Assembly (NCBI GenBank): GCA_964019135.1
Contig: OZ025255.1
Location: 26,723,188 to 26,787,187, forward strand
Length of the DNA stretch: 64,000 bases
Source: Arenicola marina
Taxonomy: Eukaryota; Annelida; Polychaeta; Arenicolidae
Direction of reading: 5' to 3'
The translations under genes and the position numbers were made by a program. This document shows, one piece after another, positions 25,309-38,578 of the stretch (positions are counted from its first letter, which is position 1; each line of letters opens with the position of its first letter). The notes beneath the pieces are model-generated. The model was not told where the DNA came from, ran no database searches, and was given only the letters and a program-made list of their open reading frames with translations.

Positions 25309-26085
25309 GTGGGTGTGCGAGTAGGGGGCTGCTGGTGGAGGACTACGGCTGTTGGTAGGGACGAGTGGTAGTTGCCCCCCCCCCACCCCACTCGCCACGT
25401 CATCCATCTGTGTGTATGTCTGTCTCGAGAGCACATCGACGTAGCCTACCTGCGACCCGACCTAGTGCTTCGGAGAGAGATAGTCTTTTGTTCACGCCCT
25501 GTTTTTTTATCTTCTATCGGCCCTGCACGAAGGATAAGGAGATGGGTAACATTTAGTGTCACCCCCCCCCCCCCACTCTTCCACTCCCCCTCCCTGGCTC
25601 CAGCGGTCCCCATAATCTCAAGTTCTCTGTTCTCCACCATTAAATTCACCTGTAACCAGGACCAGCAGAGCTCATCTGGTTGCCCCATGTACCTGAACTA
25701 CCCTACATTAATTAACTTATCTTGCGGAGGCCAGACGTTTGTTTGTCCGCCGATCTACCGCGTGTCATGCAGACGACACCGCCGCACGCGGAACGGCAGA
25801 AACGACCTTGACCCTGAGCGCGCCGACGCCTAGACCAGACGACATCTTCACAACGAGCCCGACCCGGTCTCTGATGCGGCGCGTTGTCTATTTATTTACC
25901 AACAGTTTGCTCGGTAACTATAGAACAAGTGCTCGGGGCTCGCCCCCTACGACGGCCAGCTTTTTTTTCGGATGCGTAATCGTTATTGCAAACGGCCGTA
26001 ATCATTGTGCAATAGCGGCGGGGAGCGACACCTTTCGGTGGGAGACTGAATGGGCCCCCAACGAGCCCTAAGTGATCGATAGTTA
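25309..26085. other. no supported gene
   Basis: C-runs near 25376 and 25562 and otherwise unremarkable unique sequence up to the gap. A 153-codon plus-strand frame (25372-25833) crosses two C-tracts and has no splice or start support. Confidence 0.5.
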
Positions 26086-26285
26086 NNNNNNNNNNNNNNN
26101 NNNNNNNNNNNNNNNNNNNNNNNNNNNNNNNNNNNNNNNNNNNNNNNNNNNNNNNNNNNNNNNNNNNNNNNNNNNNNNNNNNNNNNNNNNNNNNNNNNNN
26201 NNNNNNNNNNNNNNNNNNNNNNNNNNNNNNNNNNNNNNNNNNNNNNNNNNNNNNNNNNNNNNNNNNNNNNNNNNNNNNNNNNNNN
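26086..26285. other. assembly gap, 200 N
   Basis: Exactly 200 undetermined bases, the conventional placeholder for a gap of unknown size. Any frame drawn across it is meaningless. Confidence 1.
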
Positions 26286-27242
26286 TGTTAATATTGCACT
26301 GAAATCAGCCCTACGCCCTCATAAAGATCTGCCACTATCAGCATGATCTTCATAATGCATTACCGCTGTACAGACAGCGATGTGCAATACATACATGCAA
26401 ATTGGAGGGGTAGGACACCAATAATTGCACATTGACATGTGTACCGCTGTCCCCCGCTGGCGTCAGCATATGGTGTGGTATATGGTCGGCCGACCCCCAG
26501 TCAATGGGATGCGGCCGTGATATATGGTTACCTGTCTGCTCCCGGCATCGATTTACACCCCGGGTGATAAATAGCAATGTTACAAAGTTATGGATCTGAA
26601 TGCAAAAACAAAACAAAAAACGGGACATACCCCCGAGGTCGCTCAGCATGGTGAGAAGAAATCTGTTACCCAGCAAACTGGTGTAACTCTGTCTGCCTGC
26701 CGTACGTGGTAGCGATCACAGATAGGGACGAGATGGGATTTCTATGTAGGGGCAGGCAGTTTCGTGTTGGTTTATTGCTTGTTCAATATAACCTTGACGA
26801 AGCATCATCAGGTCAGAAGGTGTAATAAGGAAAGAAGACCGAGGTCGTGGGCTGCACTATTCAAGGTTATGCATAGTAGTAGCCAATGGTTTTATTGTAA
26901 ATCATATTGTAAATTGTAAATCATGAATCATCTGTCCAGATTTCGCAAAGCTTCTCAAAGAACATGTTGACGTGTTATGTATTTAGAGACATTTGATTAA
27001 TACATTGTTGTGTCCATTCTGTATCAGGTTTAGAACTTGTTATGTGTATTTCTCTTTTTATCGGCGAGAAAAATGTAGTACATGACATAATATTCTTATG
27101 ATTGTCAATGGAAAGATGAGGCGATGTCGTTTCATCGCACAATATCGTGTTGGGAAACCGGAAGTGTAAGCGGAGCTTAGACCGGGATAGGTTGCTGCGG
27201 TCGTCGGCATTGTGTTCGTCAAGTCCTTTCCAGCTCAGGCGC
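26286..27242. other. unique non-coding sequence
   Basis: Balanced composition, no long open frame and no clear acceptor/donor pair. Nothing identified. Confidence 0.5.
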
Positions 27243-27244
27243 GG

Positions 27245-27335
27245 GGACATGGCTCCACTCTCCCTTCCCTTCTCTCACTGACGCGATATGACTGACCAAA
27301 AGTGGTTAAAGCCTCCTGAATATACAACCAACCAA
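27245..27335 (+). mobile_element. truncated SINE tail fragment
   Basis: About 85 bases match the complement of 57643-57725 at roughly 90 percent identity by eye. Shared blocks include ACATGGCTC, ACTCTCCCTTCC, TTCTCTCA, GACGCGATATGAC, CAAAAGTG, TTAAAGC and TCCTGAATATACAACCAAC. A 4-base insertion, one single-base indel and several substitutions distinguish them. The fragment ends in an ACC/AACC-rich tail (CAACCAACCAACC), typical of SINE 3' ends. The tRNA-like head present at the other locus is missing here, so this is a 5'-truncated copy. Confidence 0.65.
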
Positions 27336-30300
27336 CCAAACCAATCCCGCTCAGGTGATATGAGGAGGAACCAGGCTTCGTACTGCACGCAGTGGTGCAG
27401 GAGCGAGAATTGTGCGTTCTACGGAAGCACCCGGTGGGTGGCAGATGCACGCGGCCAAGTATCACCGAGGCAGACGACACTTGGGCCGGCCACCTGCCGA
27501 CCGCCATCGGTAATGCGAGATCTCGCTGCCGGCGTGATTGTAAGCCCGCTTAACGAGACCACAAAATAGCAGGGAGCGTTGTAACGACTATAGAAAGGCG
27601 AGAGATAGTCCCTAGTGTTTCTAATCCGAGCTGATTATCGAAGGGTTGGTGGGTGGCTCCCTTTTGGGGAAGCCAGTTTGGTCGCGTGAAGTGGGGTAAA
27701 ACGAGGGGCGGTGGGGGGTGGGCTATAAACCATGAGATTGTTTTTTTATGAAGTCGTCGGTGATTATATTGTTGTTCTTTTTACGGTGCGTGTCTGAGAG
27801 ACCGCCGAATACCCCCCCGCCCACCCCCACCACCACCACCGCCAGTCCACCATTATACGGCAGAACACAGGTCACAGGCCTTTATGATACTAACTGCGGC
27901 GACGGGTTAACTAAGGGAGGGCAGGTTTGGGCGGTGGGTGGAGGTGGGTGAAGGGTGGGGTGGGGACAGAAGCGACGTGAGGTTCGCAGTGGTAACTGGG
28001 GGAGGTGGGGGGAGGGGCGCTGAAAGATATACGTCGTACATTGGCCGAAATCTACAGAGCGATTTTTTTCTGTCCATGCCTAATACTAGCCTCTCCCCGC
28101 CCCCCGCCGCGCCGTTTAACCACAACCTTTACCCCCCCCCCCCACTCGCCGTAGAAGAATATTTTGCACCGCTCTGAAGTGACCCTGTAATCATTCTCCG
28201 TGCCAGTGGTCGCCACCTCCCTTCCGCCGCCGGAGTTACTCAATCATAAAGCAGTTGGCTTCACGGGTCTTTTCGCCGTCACCGTCCACACTAAACACGG
28301 AGCCTTATGGCCTTCCTCTTGGTGACGGCTATAAAGCTCTCCATACCTGTGTCTGGGTGAGCGGGTGGGGGGGGGGCGGGGCGGCAGGGAATTGTCTCGG
28401 TTGTTCTTTGGGGACACACCCAGCCTTGGCGTAAAATCATATCCCCCCACCCCGTCTGCCCCGTCCTGCCTCAGGCCATTGCGTTCCCACGCACCCTCCA
28501 TTGCTCCCCCACCTCACCCCTTCAGGGCGCATCCCGCGCCCCTCCTGCCCCCCCCCCCCCCCCCACGCTGCCTTACCCTGGTTAACCCTTGGCACTACCA
28601 TTGCGACCACTACACAGAAAACCGGCATGACTAACCGTTAATCCGTGTGTCGTCAATTAACTCCGCCGCCACCGCAAGCCCCACTATCACCACCAACGAT
28701 CTCGTCAACCACCCCCCACCCCACCACCACCAGTACCACCCCTCCCCTGCCCCCTCCCATCCTCGCTATCTTCACCGCTTGCCCCTACCCTAGCTCGCCC
28801 TGCCCCCTGCGACTGGGCGTTGGCCCTGACGCACCTCCCGAGTCAACCCACCGGGGCGCGGTCTGTAATGAGGGTGAATTGACACTACCAAATAATCCAC
28901 AATCAAGTTCAGTCAGCCCTTTTTTTATCGCCGACCGAGGGAAATCCTCCTTTCTCCCCCCCTCCCCCCCCCCTCCCGATTGAAGATCGGGTCGGTGAGG
29001 GTGAGGCGGTTGGGGGTGGCGTGCGGCGGGAGGGGTGGCGGTGGGGTTAGGCAGTGTTAAGCGGTAGATACAATCCGCCTGTGAGCTGAGGAGAGGGGAG
29101 GGGATGTGAGGCAAAGTGCGATTAGGGCGTGCGGAATGGGGGTGAGGGAAGGATGGAGGGAGGGCGTAGGGTGGAGGGGGGCAGGATATTGTGCGATAAA
29201 GTGGCTTGCTCGATTACAGGAATAGCAAGTGTTATAGAGGGCTCACCTGGGCTGTATGACAGGGGCCTTCCAGGCTCTAGGGACATCACTAGAGACAGGA
29301 TGTGGCTGGCACTTGGGGAGGGGCCGGGAGTGGTTGTGGGGTTAAGGGGGCGGGGGGCGGGGTGGCGGGAGAGGATTGCTCTATGCTGCCCTATGTTCTC
29401 GTCTCTAGGATGTCGCGTTGGGGAGGGGGGTGGGGCTGGGAAGGGGGCGAGAGTTGGGGGGTGGGGCGTGTGGAACTGATCCGTGTCCAAGAGGTAAGAA
29501 CACATGTCAATCCACTGTCACCCCTGGATTGGTCCGAGTCACCCGAGCAACGTAATCACCTGAAGCGCTAGACGCTTGTAGCTCGCTTGAACCGGCCTTT
29601 GTTGTCCGAGAATACCTTGACCCCCCCCCCTCCATCGTCCCCCTCCGCTCCACTTACCCCCACCCCCGCCCCTCTCCTCCTCTTACTCTTACCCCCTCTC
29701 CTCCTCTTACCTTACCCCCGCTCCCCCCCTCCCACCCCCACCCGCCCCCCCCGCGACATTATTGACTCTGCCGATGCCGCCAGCATGACGTCGTATGCAG
29801 CCCCCCCCCCTCATCCGTCTCCCCCCACCCCCATCTCCCACCCCGACCATGGAGTATTCACCCCACCCCCCTCCCGCCTATCACCACCCTGACCATGAAG
29901 ATGACGCTTGTTGCCAAAAAAGCGTAAAGCCGGAAGTTGCGTCATACAGAAACAGGATGCGCCATGTTTGGAGACGAAAAATCGTTATGGGAAAATGCAA
30001 CATGTCTAAAGAAGGGGCGAAAAAAATCTATGAATCTTCGGTAACAACGGATTATAGAGAAGCCGCTTAATTACTCGACCTACCTAATTCTATTACACCC
30101 AGCAGGTAACTTCCTTCAGAAAGACCTGATCCATAACCTGACATTACCCACCAATCTAAAGCACCCCCCCCCCCCTCCCCCGCGCCACCCCCCGCCATCC
30201 CCTTCCCTGATTCTCTCTCTCACCACTTGGCTACGGATCCACGGTATATTAGTCCACTTCTTTCTTTCACCCTCTTCTCTTCTTGCAGGGCCCTGCGCTT

Positions 30301-30880
30301 GGACGCCCTTTTTGGAGAGAAACGCGGATATTTGGGCTTGGCATGTTGCTTTGCACTATGGGCTCCTAATTGATACCTGCTCTGGTACGACGCTCCCATG
30401 GCCTCGTCGAGCTACAGACAGGATGTGGGCTGGGGGTGGGGCTCAATTGTCTCCTTAATTGAGGCGATGGTGTTGAGCGATCCGGCAATGAATGCTGCAA
30501 ACATGGAAGGAGATCGCCGTATATGGGCATGTCATTTGTTTTCTGTGGTGCTCTTGGAGTAATTAGAGTAATTAGATCTCCTGAAGACATGGCTGCTATC
30601 TACCGTAAGAAGTACAGAACGTGTGTACAGTATGGGGCGCCAAGTGTTAATTAATAAATAAATAAATCGTTAGTCAATAACTGTCTAGATTTGTTCTTTA
30701 ATGTGAAGAAAACCACAAGGATGTTGGCAACTATTGGTGCTATTTTATGGGGTAGATGGCCTGGCGAGAGAGAAAAAAATTCAATGATTTGGTTTGGGTT
30801 GGTGGTGTGGGGTTGGGTTATGGTAGGGTTGGGTGGGTGGGTTAGGGAACGGTGTGGGGAAGTTTGGAGTAGGCTGGGGT
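27336..30880. other. non-coding, rich in C and G tracts
   Basis: Many C runs (28131-28143, 28549-28564, 29617-29628) and G-rich stretches. All frames of 60-127 codons here are low-complexity Pro/Thr/Ser or Gly-rich. A short frame ending near 30070 has a more ordinary basic composition at its end but lies behind a C-tract and lacks splice support. No gene is called. Confidence 0.5.
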
Positions 30881-30998
30881 GGGTTAGGGTAGGTTGCTTG
30901 GCGGTGTGGGGTGGGGTAGGGGTGGGCGTGAGGTAGGGAGGGTTAGGGTAGGTTGCGTGGCGGTGTGGGTTGGGGTTGGGGTGGCGTGAGGTAGGGTC
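30881..30998. repeat. G-rich tandem duplication, about 58-bp unit, 2 copies
   Basis: Two diverged copies start GGGTTAGGGTAGGTTGC and end GCGTGAGGTAGGG. They lie in a longer T/G-only segment (about 30790-31060) made of GGGTT, GGGTA and GGTGTGGGG variants. The segment is irregular, so it is neither a telomeric TTAGGG array nor a telomere. G-quadruplex potential is high. Confidence 0.7.
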
Positions 30999-31060
30999 GG
31001 GGTAACGACGAGGTGTGTGGGTTGAGTTGGCTTAAATTGGGTTGGCTGGCAGTATGAGGG

Positions 31061-32582
31061 AGAGGGGTGAGGATGGGTGGGGACGAGGTTCGTTACCTTT
31101 GTTGCCCGGTTTGTCTCCAACTTGAGGTGAATGCGCGGCGTCCCGTGAGGCGGCAGCACCGGGCGCCCAGCGCCTGGCGTTGCTGGAGGGGTGACCGTCG
31201 CGTGTGGCCAGGGAGGGAGCCGCCAGCCAGACTATGTGGGGGTCAGGAGAATATGTGTCTGGGTCAGGGTAGGATGGCAGAGCGGGTGTGGGCCGGGGGG
31301 GGGGGGGAGAGAGGAGAGGGGTAGAGAGTAGGGACGGTGTTAGAAAGAGGGCTGAAGGATGTGAGGGAGTGTAGTGAAGAGGGCGGGGGGGGGGGGCAGG
31401 GTAGATGTAGTGAATAAAGGCAACCAACGCGTCATCACTGGCCGACAGGTGGAGCTGTTGCAGTTTATATCCGACGAGATTGAAACAGTTTGCGACAGAA
31501 GGCCTTAAGTAGCTGCAATTGGTACCAAGTCACGATTTAGTCTCAATGCTCCATGCTGCCTAGGTGTTGTCACAGCTAGCCAGGCGGCTTCGGGCAGCCT
31601 ACAACCCGCTGCAAGCGGCCTCTGTGTGTCCCACCACACCCACCCACTCAGCCTCACCCTCTTTTGGGGGTATTTGTCACGTGACAGACTGGGCCGTTAG
31701 ATTCCTCTCTGAAGAGTCCCCTGGTGTTATATTAGGAAACAAACTGGAAATGAGTTGAGATTGAAGTTTATTTTGCCCGCGTTTATTTGGTTTTAAGCTT
31801 TAAGCTTAACTTTCAAGGTAAATGCCGCAATATTTGCGATAATGGAGGTAGCTCACCACGAAGTACTCTTTGTGATTGGAACCCTGTGGCAAAGGCGCTC
31901 TTTGCGAAAGTGAATGGGCAACAATTGCCCACCACACGATGTGCTCTTTCCGAAAGAGGAGCCACATACGGAGAAGATCGTTATACAGGAAAAGAGGACT
32001 CTGTGCGAATGAGTTGGCTTTGAACAGAATTGGAAATATGGCGAAATCCACCGATAAAATGCCAACCTTAGAGATTATATTTATGTGCAATTGCAGAATG
32101 TATTACTATAATACTCCCAGATAACATTATTCTTTTCGACGGCAGGGCGAAATCATGTCTCAAAATCAACAATAACCTCTTTGCGAAAGAGTATGACATT
32201 CACTCTTAACAGGAGCGGGAATATCAATCGGCAAGCTGTCGAATAAAGCAGAAAGGAACATTAATACATTAATGAAGAGGCAGAGCAGAAACAGCCAGCG
32301 GTGGAGTCTGTAGGCCAGCTTAATGACAAATCTGGCTGGACCCCCCCACACCACCCCCCCCCTCCCCACCCACAGCGTCCCTGCGTGTCAATCAAAGTGT
32401 CTGACTGACAAGGCGCACCGTGACTGATGATGAGGGTGACCCCTGGTTCACATCACAGACAACGTTTGTTTTCCGAATGGCAACTGGCCTTATTTCATTT
32501 CATGCTTCCTTTACTCCATGCGCGCGCCAGTTTCGTGGCGACCGCACGCCATTCATCCTGCAGATCATCTGCCGCCACCGTC
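31061..32582. other. no supported gene
   Basis: G-rich until about 31400, then unique balanced sequence. A 65-codon plus-strand frame (31561-31758) follows CTGCCTAG and begins VLSQLARRLRAAYNPL, but the pyrimidine tract is short and no donor follows before the stop. The motif CTCTTTGCGAAAG and variants recur three times between 31867 and 32190, suggesting an old unrecognised repeat. Confidence 0.4.
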
Positions 32583-32668
32583 CCCGTCCCACGCCCCACG
32601 CCCGCACGCCCCACGCCCCACGCCCACGCCCCCACGCCCCACGCCCCCACGCCCCACTCCCACCCCCC
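32583..32668. repeat. CCCACGCC-type microsatellite
   Basis: Irregular repeats of CACGCCC with 6- to 8-base spacing. On the opposite strand it is GGGCGTG. CpG-rich. Confidence 0.85.
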
Positions 32669-32756
32669 ACCACCCAGGCCCTCGGGAACAGGGGGAGCGA
32701 GGGTGCAGGGGGCGGGGGGTGGTGGGAGTGGAGGAGAGACCACACAGGTAGGTAAG

Positions 32757-32826
32757 TGGCCAGGCAGGCAGGCAGGCAGGTAGGTTAGTAGGTAGGTAGG
32801 TGGGTGGGTGGGTGCATAGGTAGGTG
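32757..32826. repeat. tetranucleotide microsatellite (GGCA/GGTA/GGTG)
   Basis: Successive runs of GGCA, then GGTA, then GGTG. The drift of the unit along the run suggests slippage and point mutation spreading by expansion. Confidence 0.9.
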
Positions 32827-35800
32827 TCCGTAGACCGCCAGGGTAAACAGTCAGCAAGGGGAATAGGAGGTGGGGGGAGGAGGGAGGTGGCGCGTGAAAC
32901 AGGTCATCAATTAGCAATAAGCCGTGGCGACCAGGGCCATGCTATTGCGACACCGCGGTACAAATAAAAACAAAGATTAAAGCAAATTGATAAAGCCCAA
33001 AACGCACTTTGGCGATCAGCGCCGGGATGAAGGCTTGAGTCGGTGTCGTTGTGAGGCGGTCCCCGAACGGCCATCTGTCACTGATGGTGGTGACCGCATC
33101 CGGCCGAGGGCAAGGGGCTGGGATAGGGAGGGGTAGGGGTGGTAGAGGGGGGTTGGGCCAGGCAGGGGTATGGCCAGAGCCAGGGGCAGGGGCGCTCCTG
33201 TCCACCCGGGCGCCAGGGGCCTACCATTCCCCCGTCGACCCCTGGCTCCAGGGGTGCGTGGCACCTCGCTAGGGATCAGTCCACGAGGTCGAGGGTCTCA
33301 CCTCGGCTTGTGGTGTGGCAGACGTTAGGGCTGATCCCGGGACCGTCTGCAGCGCCTCCCCCCCCCCCACCCCCCCCCCCTTCCCCCGCCACTCCTGCGC
33401 CCCTCCCGCGCTCACACCATCCTTATTCTCATCCCCCTTCCCCCTTCCCTCTGCTCCCTCCCTCACCGCCCCCCCTCGCCACCCCTCCCTCTCCCCCCTC
33501 CCTCACCCCCATCGGGTGGGGCTCGTCATGCAATAAGGTGGATTACGAACTTATTACCACCCCTGGAAGGGGAGGGCGAGCGGGTCAGAGAGCCAGGGAG
33601 GGGGTCAAGGGGTCAGGGGGGGCCACAGGGGTCCGTGTCTACATTACACCCGGCCTGGGGTCGCCCACAAACGGGTCAAATGTGTCCCGGGGCCCTCTTG
33701 GATGTCGACCCGCAGGTCGTTCCCGGTGAGACCCGCCGGCCCCCGGCCCCCGGACCAGGCAGGCGATGCCGTGCGGGTCTTGAGAGTCAGGTAATCCCCC
33801 CCGAACAGACACACAGACGGACGTAAAGGACACGCAAGGGGGTATAAACCGGAAATAAAAGGCATAAACAACGTCACACAAAAAACGGACGCCATTACGA
33901 AATCCGCAGGTGGCATTCAATCTGGGTCCAAAAGTTGTCGTCTTTGGCTGCCCGTTAAAGTGTTGCGGCCGCGTGAAGTTTGATCCTTTTACAACGACCC
34001 CATCCACCCCCTCCCTCAACACGCATCTCCTTCCACCGCGTACATAGCGCCACCCCCCGCACCCCCCGCCCGCCTGCAACGCAACATCCATAGGACTATG
34101 ACCGCAAGCCCTGTGTGAGCCACGATCATTAGAGGCGCCTGGCCTCTGTACCCGCCTCCCCCCTCCTGCCACCCCCCCCCTCCCCCACCTCCCTCCACCT
34201 CCGTCGCCCGTTATTAACCACCACCCCACCCCCCTACCTCACGCTCCCATCTCCCGCCATTCTGTCCCCATTTCCCTTTTTTTTCCCCCTGGGCAAATTG
34301 TTGATCGGCCCCTGGGCCGGATGTGGCGTGGAGAAATGGGTAATGACGACGGAAATCACAACCGTTGAAACGGTAGCCCGACCGCGCACCCCGGCTCGCA
34401 TCGTTTCGCGCCTTAATTAATTAATTTGACTGGAATTAATTAGGCCGGTGAGTTTGCATGGGTGCGAACGGGGGAACCTGGCGAAAGTGACACCTTTGTT
34501 TTGGGCTTTAGTTGTCACGTGACCGTGACTGGCATTGACGTGAGAGCCTGGGGGCTGGGAAGGGGGAGGCTGGGGAAGGGGGGCATGGGGATAAAGCCGG
34601 GGTGAGGGCTGTCCAGGCCATTAGTCAGCCGCCAAGGTAGACGGTATGTATTATAATAAAAAAACAGTTTTTATGTTAAATGTGCGACAGTTCCATTTTC
34701 TTCGTACATCACAACATTATAGTATTGTTTTCCTTAATGAATGAGAAATGACCAAGAACCGCAGTCTTGGTGTTTTGAATATCGCTAAAATAGATCAAAT
34801 ATACTTATACTTATATATATATCATCAACATTTATAACAGTAGTAGCCCGGCGATAAATAGCGCCATGAATGTTAAAACATAAATATTACTGATTAACAG
34901 TCTATAGTAACTAGTAGTCGTAAATAGTTCTTAGAGGAAAAGCGTCTCACGGAAAAGGAGGGAGGGGGCGGTTGCTAATGATAGTTCTGACTACTTACCT
35001 TTAATGGTCAGCAGCTCAAAACGGTCACGTGATTGATGGGGAGACTTGGGTGGTATTTGCGCCTTCTATAGGCCGAGTAAAGTATCGGTTAAAAGGAATG
35101 CGACAGCCAGCGCCGTGACAGCCAAGTGAGCAGCTGTAGCATGCGCCCATGGGTCAGCGCCGCTAAGGTCGAATATGATATGGAAGGGGGGCGGGGTGGG
35201 GGGGGGGGTAGGCGACAGGGTGGTGGTGATAGGGGAGAACGGGGAGGGGGGAGAGAGGGGGGAGTAGAAGTTGAGCGGCTGCGTCCAGCTAACTAAAGGA
35301 TGGATCACTCATCAATTTAGATCTAGTCGGGGCAACCTACGTCTGTGACGAGCATGTCGCGCTAAATATGAAATCTTAGCTATTTTGTGGTGTGGGTGTG
35401 TGTTTATGAGGGGGAGTGGTGGAGGGGAAAGGGGAATAGAACCGGGGGGAAGGGGTAGAGAGGGGGGGGGGGGTGCGGGGTATCGGGAATACAGAACAAT
35501 GATGACTAGGGCGGATTGGGGAGCGCAGGGAGGGAGGGGCGGTAGGGGGTGAGTGCATGGGGGTGGCAGTATGGCCATTGGGTGGGTTATCCATCACCCC
35601 ACTGGGTTTAACACGGCTCGGCCTGACAAGACAAGGCCAGCTTCCTTTAATGGTATTAATTACTGGGCGACCCATCTGGGGGTCCGGAATGAAGCGATAG
35701 ACCATGATAAAGGGGGGGAGGCTGGCGTGGCGGCGGGGGTAGGTATATCCATGGGAGAGGCAGCGGGAAGAAAGCAGGAAGGTTCGTTTTCAACCACTCC

Positions 35801-35933
35801 GACTGGGAGAAAAAAAGTGTTGTTGATATGAAAGCGAATGGCCTGTCATATAATGGTCCATGTGATGTGATGTAAACATTTCACGATTCTATTCACTGGA
35901 TGAGATGTACATTTCGTGTCCACTGCAGACGCG
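32827..35933. other. non-coding, C-tract rich then unique
   Basis: 33350-33530 is nearly continuous C/T-rich sequence. 34600-35060 is AT-richer. The long frames (33139-33729, 33639-34229) run across C/G tracts on both strands simultaneously and have no coding composition. No RNA gene or mobile element was recognised. Confidence 0.5.
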
Positions 35934-36032
35934 TGACGTCACTCAGCCTGAGCTGGCAGCATGTCACGCGCTGGTTGGTAACCATGGCGCCATGCGCTGA
36001 TCACTATGGAATCGATGGTATTGGTGACGTCA
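35934..36032. promoter_or_regulatory. paired CRE palindromes
   Basis: Two complete TGACGTCA palindromes at 35934-35941 and 36025-36032, 91 bp apart. The sequence between them is rich in short dyads (CCATGGCGCCATG). They lie just upstream of the weak first-exon candidate at 36076. CREB/ATF binding is established for the motif; promoter activity here is inference. Confidence 0.35.
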
Positions 36033-36075
36033 TCGGTCAACGCCGGCTCTATATTGACTAGTTTGGCTTTAAAAA

Positions 36076-36142
36076 ATGTTTTTAATTCAAACATTCCCGC
36101 CTGTATACAGTTTCACTTTCTTATTGATGATAACTCTACTCT
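36076..36142 (+). CDS. weak candidate first coding exon with signal-peptide-like start
   Basis: An ATG at 36076 with A at position -3 opens a 22-codon segment whose translation (MFLIQTFPPVYSFTFLLMIT, then two leucines) has a hydrophobic core resembling a signal peptide or signal anchor. It runs directly into a strong donor, CTCTGTAAGTTC, with GT at 36143. Two CRE sites lie upstream. Against this, the nearest TATA-like element (TATATTG, about 36050) is too close for a normal 5' untranslated region, and no second exon was identified. Hydrophobic starts arise easily from T-rich DNA. Confidence 0.2.
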
Positions 36143-38578
36143 GTAAGTTCTTGGTTACTATTGTCTGTGAATGTTGGTTTGCTCAACAGTCCGATGATTG
36201 CCAGGGCTTGGAGGTTTTGGTGGCCATCACCATGTTCAGCTCGGTTCGCTTCTATTCCTATACTATGGTCTATGTCTGAATGCTACTTACCGTCTTACGC
36301 TGGTAAGACTTATGTGTCGGAATTCTGTAACTACCCCTTTCTATTCACTGTTATTTCCAGCTTTAAATTGTTGAAACCTTATCTGTATGATTGCGGTTAT
36401 AGATAGCCGTCTACCTCTACCCTGTTATGCCTATAAGTATTTGATTAGGCCTACCCTACGACTGTCCTAACACACCTGTTCTACCATCCTTAACGTTACT
36501 ACCCCATCTTAACACTTCTATCCTACCCCGCCTCTTCTATCAATAGCCCTTTGCTTCCGTCTTCCCTTCGTCCCTTTGCTCAACTCTATTCCACACCCTT
36601 GTCCTCGCCTCGCCACCCCTCACCCCTTGCCACAGACCAACCCCACCCCATACCGTCTTCTCCCCTTCCCACAGACCAACCCGACCCCATACCCTCTTGC
36701 CTCCTTCCCCAACCTCTTTCTTCCTTTCTTTCTTCTCCGCAGCCACCTTTTCTTCCTGGTCAGGCTTCTCGCCGCTTACAAGTTACTCTCTAATTGTCGC
36801 CCAGATCCCCCCGCCGCTAATACCAACAATTAACCCCATCGCTTAAATACAGTTAGGGTTGCCCTCCACCCACCCGTCTCGGGGTTCATAGCCCCCAGGC
36901 ACTAGCTGACGGCGTTAGTGTAGCGGGGGGTGGCCGGGTGGGGAAGGGATGGGGACAGGATAGAGCGGCGGGGGTTGCCCTACGAGGTGCGGGGTGCGGA
37001 GTGGGGGGTAGGAATGTGCGATAGGCGCATGTATGTCTGGCCGCCGGGAATTTTTGGCGGGGTGTTGGTGGGTTAGGTGTTCTATGGAAGGTGAGTGGCG
37101 CGCGGGGGACAGGGAGGTGGGGGAGAGGGGTATATTGGGTAGGGTGGGCGATGAGGCCCGGGTGTGCCTGGCCTGCCCAGTCATCCCCATCGCTTCATGA
37201 CCCAGCCTTTTGTCAGGGTCCTACCCCGCGTCATTGCACCCCCATTGTTAGGCCATTTAGGAGTGACTTGTCCCGGAACCGTCGGCCTCCACCTCCCCCC
37301 CCCCCTCCCCCCCGCACCCTTTCCCTCCCCGTACCGTCCCCCAGGCAAAGGTGAGGGTGGAGGGAGGGGGTGATGAGTGCAGACAGATAAATCACCCGTT
37401 CGCTTATTTCCTTGAAGCCGTTGTTGCGCGACTCCACCCCCCCTCCCCTCACCTCCCGCACCGCACCCCTTATACTTCATTCACTCCCCCTTTACATCGC
37501 CCCCCCCCCCACCCCCCATAACCCCAAACCTTCCCAGCCAGTCTCCCACTGTTCCTATCAGCCACAACGGCTTGAAGTGTTAGCCCGTTTTTCAGAACCC
37601 TTACACCCACTGCTCAGCACATCACACCGGGAATGTCCTCTTCCCCAATACCCGACCCGACCCCACCTCCCGCCCGGGCTCTATTCTACCCCCACCCCTC
37701 ACCGGGCTCCCCACCCACCCCCTCACACTCACACACACTAATTATCAGTTTTCCCAGTAGGTGGCGAAATAAGCATTCCCACTTCATGGCATTTTTTTTC
37801 CCGGCAGAAAGGACCTGAAATATTTCTACCAAGCGCCCGCCACGCACATGACCCATACCCCCCCCCCCCCCCTCCTGCACTCTCACTCCGGGGTGCTCTC
37901 ACCTGCGAGCCCACCACCCACCCCACCTCAACCCTCTCCCGGCACACCTGGGCCTGTAGTTATATTTGTGTGAGGTGAATTGTGAATTAGAGGGGTTGGT
38001 GCGGTGGTGGACTGAGAGAGGGAGGCCGAGGGGGGAGGGGGGATGGCGGCTGTGGAGGGGGAAGGGGGGTTAAGGAAAAAGGGTATCATTTGAACAGCAT
38101 CGGGGGGATAAAAGTAAAGCGTCAGACAGCCGCAATGAAGAAATATTTCTCTGACAAAGACTGTTGACGAAAGTGCCGCTTGCTTTTAACCCCCCCCCCC
38201 CCTATATAACCTTTAATTGGCCGAATCACATACTTGAACCACGCGGCAAGCGGGGCTTGCGACTGAATAGGCCGCCTCACCTCTCTTACCCCGACCCGCA
38301 AACACAAACCCTCACCTGCTTAAACCTGACAGCGACTTTGTACACGGGGTCAGACAACAGCCTGGTGTGTATGTGTGTTGGTGGGGGGGGGGGGGCAATG
38401 GTCCGGTGGCGGTTGGGAGGGGGGGAGGCGGGGTTGGGGGCAGGAATAGAACTGTTACGGTTGACTGATTTACCGGCTTAATCGATGAAGACGTCGTCAA
38501 TGGAATCAACACGGTAATCGCTTGCTAGCACCCACGGACATTCGCCGTGAAGCGTTGTGACAGCTATTAAATGCACGG
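36143..38578. other. no supported gene
   Basis: 36420-36830 is C/T-rich with two copies of a CACAGACCAACCC-containing segment (about 36631 and 36671). 36900-38480 alternates G-rich and C-rich tracts. Frames up to 109 codons are low-complexity. Nothing else is seen. Confidence 0.5.

Noticed and set aside
29795..30070. Basic 91-codon frame
   Set aside because: Its first half is a translated C-tract. Only the last 50 codons look ordinary and no splice or start signal supports them.
30790..31060. Interstitial telomere repeat
   Set aside because: GGGTTA-like words occur only a few times among irregular T/G sequence with no regular 6-bp period.
31561..31758. Exon beginning VLSQLARRLR
   Set aside because: Weak pyrimidine tract, no donor before the stop, Thr/Ser/Pro-rich second half, no partner exon.
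33139..34229. 196-codon frames on both strands
   Set aside because: Both run through the same C/G-rich tracts, are Pro- or Gly-rich and mirror each other; they are typical shadows.
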